DNA of 64,000 nucleotides from positions 62,001 through 126,000 of the forward strand of contig NZ_CANKYW010000002.1 of NCBI RefSeq assembly GCF_947488135.1, written 5' to 3'. Shown here one piece after another: positions 59,151-64,000 of this stretch. Positions within the stretch are counted from its first letter, which is position 1. Each line of letters begins with the position of its first letter. Both the position numbers and the translations under genes were made by a program. This stretch comes from an uncultured Marivita sp. GTDB taxonomy: Bacteria > Pseudomonadota > Alphaproteobacteria > Rhodobacterales > Rhodobacteraceae. The notes under the pieces are model-generated. The model saw only the letters and a list, made by a program, of their open reading frames with translations, did no database searches and was not told the origin of the DNA.

Positions 59151-59200
59151 GGGGGTTTGGGGGACTGGTCCCCCAATCGGTCGGATCGCGCCGCGATCCG
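59151..59200. repeat. Double hairpin element between asd and the LOG-family gene
   Basis: GGGGGTT leader then TTGGGGGAC-TG-GTCCCCCAA (59157-59176), followed by CGGATCGCG-C-CGCGATCCG (59182-59200). The first hairpin shares its GGGGGTTTGGGGG leader with the element at 36389-36400. It lies 18 nt beyond the LOG-gene stop and probably ends that transcript. Confidence 0.75.
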
Positions 59201-59217
59201 ATCCGGTCGGGTTCGGC

Positions 59218-60060
59218 TCAGCGCCCGGGAATATCGGACCGCGGCGGAGCAGGATCCCAGTTTTCGATGATTTCGGCGGCTTCTTCGGCGGTTTCGACAA
59301 ACCGGAAGAGATCGAGGTCCTCCGGGCTGATCGTACCGGCGTCGGACAAGGCGTCCCAGTTGATGATCTTCTCCCAGAAGGCGCGACCGAAAAGCAGGAA
59401 AGGCACCCGGTCCATGCGACCCGTCTGGATCAGCGTCAGCGATTCGAACATCTCGTCCAGGGTTCCGAACCCGCCGGGGAACACGCAGATGGCGCGGGCG
59501 CGCATCAGGAAATGCATCTTGCGGATGGCGAAGTAGTGGAAATTGAAGCACAGCTCGGGCGTGACAAATTCGTTCGGCGCCTGTTCGTGCGGCAGCACGA
59601 TGTTGAGACCGATAGATTTGCCCCCCTCGTCCGCCGCCCCGCGATTGCCCGCCTCCATGACACCGGGCCCGCCGCCTGTGGCGATCACGTATTCCTTGCA
59701 GTTCGTCTGGATCGACTTGCGGGTCATCAATCGTGCGAAGTCGCGGGCTTCCTCGTAGAAATGCGAAAGCTCGGCAAGCGTGCTGGTGCGCGCGCTGTCC
59801 TTGTTGGCGGGACGCGGAATGCGCGCGCCGCCGAAGAGCACGATGGTGCTTTCGATCTGGTGCTCGTCGAGCATGAGCTGCGGTTTCAGCAATTCGAGTT
59901 GCAACCGCACCGGGCGCAGTTCCTCACGACAGAGGAAATCGTCGTCTGCAAAGGCCAGCCGATAGGACGGCGACCGTGTCTGCGCGGTGTCGGGCACATG
60001 GCTGGCGGTGCTTCTGTCCAGACCGGCATCGCGGAACGGGCTGTTGCGGTGGTCTTTCAT
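59218..60060 (-). CDS. LOG-family (TIGR00730) nucleotide-binding protein
   Basis: 280 aa, longer than the plant-type LOG phosphoribohydrolases. Seen: STIVLFGGARIPRP, nucleotide-binding YVIATGGGPGVMEAGNRGAADEGG, IGLNIVLPHEQ and the signature VFPGGFGTLDEMFESLTLIQTG. LOG proteins release bases from nucleoside monophosphates (cytokinin activation in plants; PpnN-like nucleosidases in bacteria). The catalytic Arg/Glu of PGGxGTxxE are present. ATG at 60060 chosen; an in-frame ATG at 60084 is possible. Divergent from the PLP dehydratase. Confidence 0.87.
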   Translation of the reverse strand: MKDHRNSPFRDAGLDRSTASHVPDTAQTRSPSYRLAFADDDFLCREELRPVRLQLELLKPQLMLDEHQIESTIVLFGGARIPRPANKDSARTSTLAELSHFYEEARDFARLMTRKSIQTNCKEYVIATGGGPGVMEAGNRGAADEGGKSIGLNIVLPHEQAPNEFVTPELCFNFHYFAIRKMHFLMRARAICVFPGGFGTLDEMFESLTLIQTGRMDRVPFLLFGRAFWEKIINWDALSDAGTISPEDLDLFRFVETAEEAAEIIENWDPAPPRSDIPGR

Positions 60061-60132
60061 GGCAGTCGGTTCCTTGTTCCTCATGTCTCAGACCTATAGC
60101 GTCCCCGTCAAAGACACCAGAGAGGCAACACA

Positions 60133-61050
60133 GTGGATTGGCAGACCCAGATCACCGAAGCGGCCGACCGGATCGCCGGGCATATCGTCGAAACGCCGGT
60201 GATGCGGAGCGACGCGTTCGGCCCTCAGATCGAGTTGAAGCTCGAACAGGCCCAGCACACCGGCAGCTTCAAGACACGCGGCGCGTTCAATACCTTGCTG
60301 GCCTCCGATGTGCCCCCGGCCGGGGTCGTCGCGGCCTCCGGCGGCAATCACGGCGCGGCGGTTGCCTATGCCGCGCAACGGCTTGGCCACCGCGCCCGGA
60401 TCTTCGTGCCCGAGATTGCCGGTCCCGCGAAAATCGCCCTGATCGAGCGGACCGGGGCCGAGTTGACGGTGGTACCTGGCGAATATGCAAACGCGTTGGA
60501 ATTGGCGCAACGCGAAGCGTCGGAAAGCGGTGCGATGCAGGTGCACGCCTATGACGCGGCACTGACGGTAGCAGGCCAAGGCACAGTCATGCGCGAGTGG
60601 GAAGCCCAGGGACTCGACGCCGATACCATCCTGATCGCGGTCGGCGGAGGCGGCCTGATCGCGGGTGCCCTTGCGTGGTTGGGCGATCGCCGAAAGGTGA
60701 TTGCGGTGGAGCCGATGACCGCCTCTGCGCTGCACGCCGCGCGCAACGCTGGTGAACCGGTGGACGTGGCGGTGTCCGGTGTCGCCGCCAATGCCCTTGG
60801 CGCGCGCCGGATCGGCGACATCTGTTTCGACTTGGCGACCGCAGCAGGAACAGAGACCGTGCTAGTGTCCGATGGTGCGATCATCGAGGCGCAGCAGGCG
60901 TTGTGGCAGGCGCATCGCCAACTGGTCGAACCGGCCGGAGCGGCAGCTTTGGCGGCGCTGATTTCAGGGGCCTATCAACCCGCGCCGGACGAGCGGTTGG
61001 CGGTTCTGGTGTGCGGCGGCAATATCGCGCCTGATCCGGAATTCGGTTAA
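60133..61050 (+). CDS. PLP-dependent serine/threonine dehydratase-like enzyme
   Basis: 305-aa fold-type II PLP enzyme. Seen: [22 protein letters not shown] with the Schiff-base Lys, [19 protein letters not shown] (substrate Ser-Gly-Asn loop), phosphate-binding [15 protein letters not shown], and C-terminal [20 protein letters not shown]. No ACT regulatory domain, so it is of catabolic (TdcB-like or serine racemase/hydroxyaspartate dehydratase) type. GTG start with GAGG upstream. Substrate (Ser, Thr, hydroxyaspartate) undecided. Confidence 0.86.
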   Translation: MDWQTQITEAADRIAGHIVETPVMRSDAFGPQIELKLEQAQHTGSFKTRGAFNTLLASDVPPAGVVAASGGNHGAAVAYAAQRLGHRARIFVPEIAGPAKIALIERTGAELTVVPGEYANALELAQREASESGAMQVHAYDAALTVAGQGTVMREWEAQGLDADTILIAVGGGGLIAGALAWLGDRRKVIAVEPMTASALHAARNAGEPVDVAVSGVAANALGARRIGDICFDLATAAGTETVLVSDGAIIEAQQALWQAHRQLVEPAGAAALAALISGAYQPAPDERLAVLVCGGNIAPDPEFG

Positions 61051-61208
61051 CTGCAAATTATCGGCTTGGCCACTCAAAGCATCGTGCCCCGGCCTGCCTC
61101 GAGGCCGTTCTTTTTCCAGAGGCTCATCTGACCGCGCACGTTGCGCGTCCACGCATCGCGGCTTATAGGCAAAGCGATTTCAAAGAAAACGACGTGAGGA
61201 GCGCATCC

Positions 61209-62036
61209 ATGTCCAACGCACAGCTTGAAGCCGCCATCGAAGCCGCGTGGGACGCGCGCGACACGATCACGCCATCCACCGGCGGGGAAACCCGCGAGGC
61301 GATCGAGGACACGCTGAACGCGCTCGACAGCGGCAAGCTGCGCGTGGCGGAACGTCAGGACAACGGCGATTGGAGCGTGAACCAATGGGCCAAGAAAGCG
61401 GTACTTCTGGGCTTCCGCATCAAGGACATGGAGCAACACGACAACGGCCCCCAGGGTGGCGGCTGGTGGGACAAGGTCGACAGCAAGTTCAAGGGATGGG
61501 GCGACAACCAGTGGCGCGCCGCTGGGTTCCGGGCCGTGCCGAACTGCGTCGTGCGCAAGTCGGCCTATATCGCGCCGGGCGTGGTCCTGATGCCGTCTTT
61601 CGTGAACCTCGGCGCTTATGTCGACGAAGGCACGATGGTCGATACCTGGGCCACGGTTGGGTCCTGCGCACAGATCGGCAAGAACGTGCACCTGTCGGGC
61701 GGCGTGGGCATCGGTGGCGTGCTGGAACCGATGCAGGCCGGTCCGACCATCATCGAGGACAATTGCTTCATCGGCGCGCGGTCCGAAGTCGTCGAGGGCT
61801 GTATCGTGCGCGAGGGCTCGGTTCTGGGCATGGGCGTGTTCATCGGCCAGTCAACCAAGATCGTCGACCGTGAAACCGGTGAGGTCATGTATGGCGAAGT
61901 GCCGCCGTATTCGGTGGTCGTCGCGGGATCGATGCCGTCGAAGAACAACATCAACCTCTATTGCGCGGTGATCGTGAAGCGCGTGGACGAACGCACGCGG
62001 TCGAAGACCGGCATCAACGAACTGCTGCGCGACTGA
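61209..62036 (+). CDS. dapD: Tetrahydrodipicolinate N-succinyltransferase
   Basis: Succinylates tetrahydrodipicolinate in the succinylase route to diaminopimelate and lysine. Seen: 275 aa with the DapD N-terminal helical domain ([17 protein letters not shown]), [16 protein letters not shown], then left-handed beta-helix hexapeptide repeats ([56 protein letters not shown]), and C-terminal [23 protein letters not shown] at 61209 after GAGGAG. dapE is not in the window. Confidence 0.96.
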   Translation: MSNAQLEAAIEAAWDARDTITPSTGGETREAIEDTLNALDSGKLRVAERQDNGDWSVNQWAKKAVLLGFRIKDMEQHDNGPQGGGWWDKVDSKFKGWGDNQWRAAGFRAVPNCVVRKSAYIAPGVVLMPSFVNLGAYVDEGTMVDTWATVGSCAQIGKNVHLSGGVGIGGVLEPMQAGPTIIEDNCFIGARSEVVEGCIVREGSVLGMGVFIGQSTKIVDRETGEVMYGEVPPYSVVVAGSMPSKNNINLYCAVIVKRVDERTRSKTGINELLRD

Positions 62037-62063
62037 GGTGGTCGCTGCGCGCGAGCACGCACC

Positions 62064-62459
62064 CTACGCTTTTTTGGCGGGCTTCTCACCAACTGGGCCG
62101 CCCGCCTTTTTCCAACCGCCGAATCCATCCGTGATGTGGCTGACATTATCCAGACCCATTTCTTGCGCGACCTGCGCGGACAAGGCGGAGCGCCAACCCG
62201 AGGCGCAGTAGAACACGAACCGGTTGCCGGTCTGGAACTGCGGTTTGGCGTAGGGACTGTCGGGATCAATCCAGAACTCCAGCATGCCACGCGGGCAGTG
62301 AAATGCGCCGGGGATCATGCCCTCGCGCTCCAATTCCCGCGGATCGCGCAGATCGACAAAGGTGACGCCGTCTTGGCCGTGCAGGTCCATTACCTCTGAC
62401 GCCGGGGCGTGATCGACCACTTCGTTCGCCGCTGCCACCATGTCCTTGACCGATTTCAT
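62064..62459 (-). CDS. Rhodanese-like domain protein
   Basis: 131-aa single-domain sulfurtransferase. Seen: TFVDLRDPRELEREGMIPGAFHCPRGMLEFWID, active-site loop VFYCASGWRSALSAQVAQEMG (Cys followed by ASGWRS), and the terminal ITDGFGGWKKAGGPVGEKPAKKA typical of cytoplasmic alphaproteobacterial forms. ATG at 62459 follows GGAGG. Converges on dapD. Sulfur donor and acceptor unknown. Confidence 0.9.
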   Translation of the reverse strand: MKSVKDMVAAANEVVDHAPASEVMDLHGQDGVTFVDLRDPRELEREGMIPGAFHCPRGMLEFWIDPDSPYAKPQFQTGNRFVFYCASGWRSALSAQVAQEMGLDNVSHITDGFGGWKKAGGPVGEKPAKKA

Positions 62460-62573
62460 ATCATTCCTCCCTGTGTTGCGCGCAGTATGCGCAGCTTGGC
62501 GGCGGCAACAACCCTCGACGCGCAGCGGGTTTCGTGGCAGATGCAGCGCGCAACACCAAGGACAGGCCGCACC

Positions 62574-62924
62574 ATGACCGACAGCCCGAAAAAGCCGAAG
62601 AAACCGCATTCGGTCTACACGCTTGTCGTGGAGGTTGGGCGCAAATCCGGTGACGGGCTGCCCAAAGGGGCCACCGGGGCCGGATTGATGTGCTACGCCT
62701 CTGGCGTCGACGAGGCAGAGGCGGTGCGCGAAACCGTGGCGATCCTCAAGCAGGCGGACATGGCACCGCTCGATGTGACGGGGTACGGCACACTGGAAGA
62801 GCGCAAGGCGCAGGGCCACGAGATCGAGGCGGATGAAGTCGAGCTGATGCAGAAGGCGCTCGACGAGAACGCGGTGATCGTCGCGCAGGTCACGCCCTAT
62901 TTCGGTGAGCGCGACAAGGATTAA
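62574..62924 (+). CDS. Conserved hypothetical protein
   Basis: 116 aa: MTDSPKKPKKPHSVYTLVVE, VGRKSGDGLPKGATGAGLMCYASGVDEAEAVRETVAILKQADMAPLDVTGYGTLEERKAQGHEIEADEVELMQKALDENAVIVAQVTPYF. A small alpha/beta fold with one Cys and a DEAEAVRETVAILKQADMAP helix; I recall near-identical proteins in Rhodobacterales but no function. It is divergent from the rhodanese gene and its stop overlaps the Hint-protein stop by 4 nt (convergent). Confidence 0.75.
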   Translation: MTDSPKKPKKPHSVYTLVVEVGRKSGDGLPKGATGAGLMCYASGVDEAEAVRETVAILKQADMAPLDVTGYGTLEERKAQGHEIEADEVELMQKALDENAVIVAQVTPYFGERDKD

Positions 62925-64000
62925 GCGGCGCGCGCCTCGGCCAGAGTGATCGCTTCGAAGGACCGCAGCACTTGGTATCCGGCGCGGTGGTGTTCCGGCA
63001 ACAGCGCGCGCGGCAGGTTCGCTAGGACCGAGGCATCCAATTGCGTCCGGTCACGGCGCATCCGCCCGATATAGAGCGACTCCAGCGCGGCATCCGGGGT
63101 GCGCACGGCGTCATGGTGCGGCAGTAGAAGCTGATGGTAGGTCACGAAACGCGGTGCGGGTTCGATATGACCGGCGAATCCGTTGACCAGCGCAGAGGCC
63201 GGGATGAGCACCTCCTCGCGTCCGAACAGGTATTCGACCTCCGGACCGCTGACCAAAAGACGCTGGTGGCGCGACACGACGACGTCCTGGGTCAGGCCGA
63301 AATAGGGCGCTCGCAGACGGACGGGCCGGAACGACCCCAGGCTCGGGACCGCGCGTTTCACCGCATGTAGGATCGGGACCAGTTTGCCATTCGCCGACCG
63401 CACAACGTCGCCTTGACGCAGTTGCGACACAAGGCGCAACCCCTGCGCGGTCTCGACCGTAACGGAGGGAGAGAGGGTCGGCATCGGGCCGACCGGTTCG
63501 ATATCGGTGGACAGGGCGACGAAGATCACGTCGGGGTCGATCTCGGTCAGGCCCTGAGGCCGCGCGATCGCGGCGAGATCGGACAGCAAGGGCGCGCGGG
63601 GCATCTCGAAATGCCGGATCAAGACGTGCTCGGTCTCCGGACGCGCGACCACAAGGCGCCCCAGTTGATGCGCCACGTCCCAGCTTATCGTGACCTGAAG
63701 GGTCTCGGTGCGCGCCTCGCGTCCGCGCTCCACGACCTCGTGCACCACCGTGTCGCCCTGCGCGATGACCAGAACGACACTGCCGTGTGGCGTCGACATC
63801 AGTGAGAAACTGGCCGGTGCCGCCCCGCCGCGCTTGAAACTGATCAGGGTTTGCGGGCGAGCGTCGGGTGACAGGCCGGTTTCCAGAACGACCGATCCGC
63901 GCGGCACGCAAGCGCGCGGGCGTTTGGCCAGGATCGTTTCCACATCGTCTCTGACCCAGGGGGTTCGGGTGTCGCAATCCAGAAGGGCGAACCAGCTCAT
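62921..64000 (-). CDS. Hint-domain (Hint_2-like) protein, at the right edge
   Basis: 359 aa from an ATG at the last three bases of the window; the gene could extend further right. Residues about 1-180 form a beta-rich domain (RPQTLISFKRGGAAPASFSLMS, VVLVIAQGDTVVHEV) and residues about 182-340 a Hint_2-like domain (VETAQGLRLVSQLRQGDVVRSANGKLVPILHA, RAPYFGLTQDVVVSRHQRLLVSG, VLIPASALVNGFAGH, VTYHQLLLPHHDAVRTPDA). The His motifs (SRHQRLL, YHQLLLPHH) are kept, but I see no Cys or Ser-led CFTPGT motif at the Hint start, so self-splicing is doubtful. Such proteins abound in Rhodobacterales; role unknown. Confidence 0.8.
   Translation of the reverse strand: MSWFALLDCDTRTPWVRDDVETILAKRPRACVPRGSVVLETGLSPDARPQTLISFKRGGAAPASFSLMSTPHGSVVLVIAQGDTVVHEVVERGREARTETLQVTISWDVAHQLGRLVVARPETEHVLIRHFEMPRAPLLSDLAAIARPQGLTEIDPDVIFVALSTDIEPVGPMPTLSPSVTVETAQGLRLVSQLRQGDVVRSANGKLVPILHAVKRAVPSLGSFRPVRLRAPYFGLTQDVVVSRHQRLLVSGPEVEYLFGREEVLIPASALVNGFAGHIEPAPRFVTYHQLLLPHHDAVRTPDAALESLYIGRMRRDRTQLDASVLANLPRALLPEHHRAGYQVLRSFEAITLAEARAA

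Noticed and set aside
61047-61061. TTAACTGCAAATTAT as a CtrA-type box before dapD
   Set aside because: One mismatch and poor position: 148 nt before the dapD start and directly after the dehydratase stop. Chance is more likely.

Overview
The window reads as the chromosome of an alphaproteobacterium of the Rhodobacterales (Roseobacter group). The DNA is GC-rich and genes are tightly packed with many 4-nt ATGA overlaps. Gene families typical of that order are present: hisC-tyrC, a fliL/motE flagellar cluster with a CtrA-type box, PreT/PreA pyrimidine reductases, aa3-oxidase subunit IV, DUF1127, YdcH, DUF6173/DUF6356-like proteins and a Hint-domain protein. No genus is assigned. I see no insertion sequence, prophage, CRISPR array or rRNA. 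No stretch above 300 nt lacks a gene; the largest gaps are about 274 nt (34584-34857) and 261 nt (11494-11754).

Layout. 1-2519: end of hisC, tyrC and an extensin-like secreted protein. 2554-7400: flagellar genes in two divergent operons (fliF-fliH-fliN-fliP leftward; fliL, a membrane coiled-coil protein and motE rightward) around a CtrA-like box. 7418-7494: tRNA-Arg(CCT). 7617-20149: a LacI regulator, then a reductive pyrimidine-degradation region. It holds an amidohydrolase, a dihydropyrimidinase and an ABC importer in one operon, divergent rutR, and a second operon preT-Fpg-like glycosylase-preA. Near-identical RutR-type palindromes lie in front of both operons. 20296-25390: DUF1127 protein, rpsD, an EAL phosphodiesterase behind a perfect CtrA-type box, and phaA-patatin-phaB for polyhydroxybutyrate. 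25419-36353: DMT exporter, a ring-cleaving dioxygenase/hydrolase pair, YdcH, a methyltransferase, DUF2007, polyprenyl synthase, ispE, a TPR protein, ETF-QO, greA.

36456-40568: molybdenum-cofactor operon fdhD-mobA-mobB-moeA in which moeA carries an extra ~290-residue N-terminal domain. 40631-46951: azlCD, a lipoprotein, oxidase subunit IV, DUF6173-like, an Lrp regulator divergent from a small membrane protein, rmuC and mutL. 47058-55746: small membrane protein, AEC transporter, S-formylglutathione hydrolase, YaiI, ornithine-cyclodeaminase family, NlpC/P60, M17 aminopeptidase, HPt-like protein, beta-carbonic anhydrase and a BNR-repeat protein. 55754-57873: a TetR regulator divergent from SRPBCC and exported metallo-beta-lactamase-fold genes, with two palindromes between. 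57970-64000: asd, LOG-family protein, PLP dehydratase, dapD, rhodanese, a conserved small protein and a Hint-domain protein reaching the right edge.

The best-supported system is the pyrimidine regulon. The importer brings in a pyrimidine (inferred). PreT/PreA reduce uracil or thymine to the dihydro form, dihydropyrimidinase opens the ring, and the amidohydrolase removes the carbamoyl group; RutR senses the free base. The unexplained member is the Fpg/Nei-type DNA glycosylase locked between preT and preA by a 4-nt overlap. Other unexplained structures are a perfect 66-bp palindrome after preA, a 20-bp-arm inverted repeat inside the importer operon that recurs within fghA, and families of tandem hairpins at gene ends.
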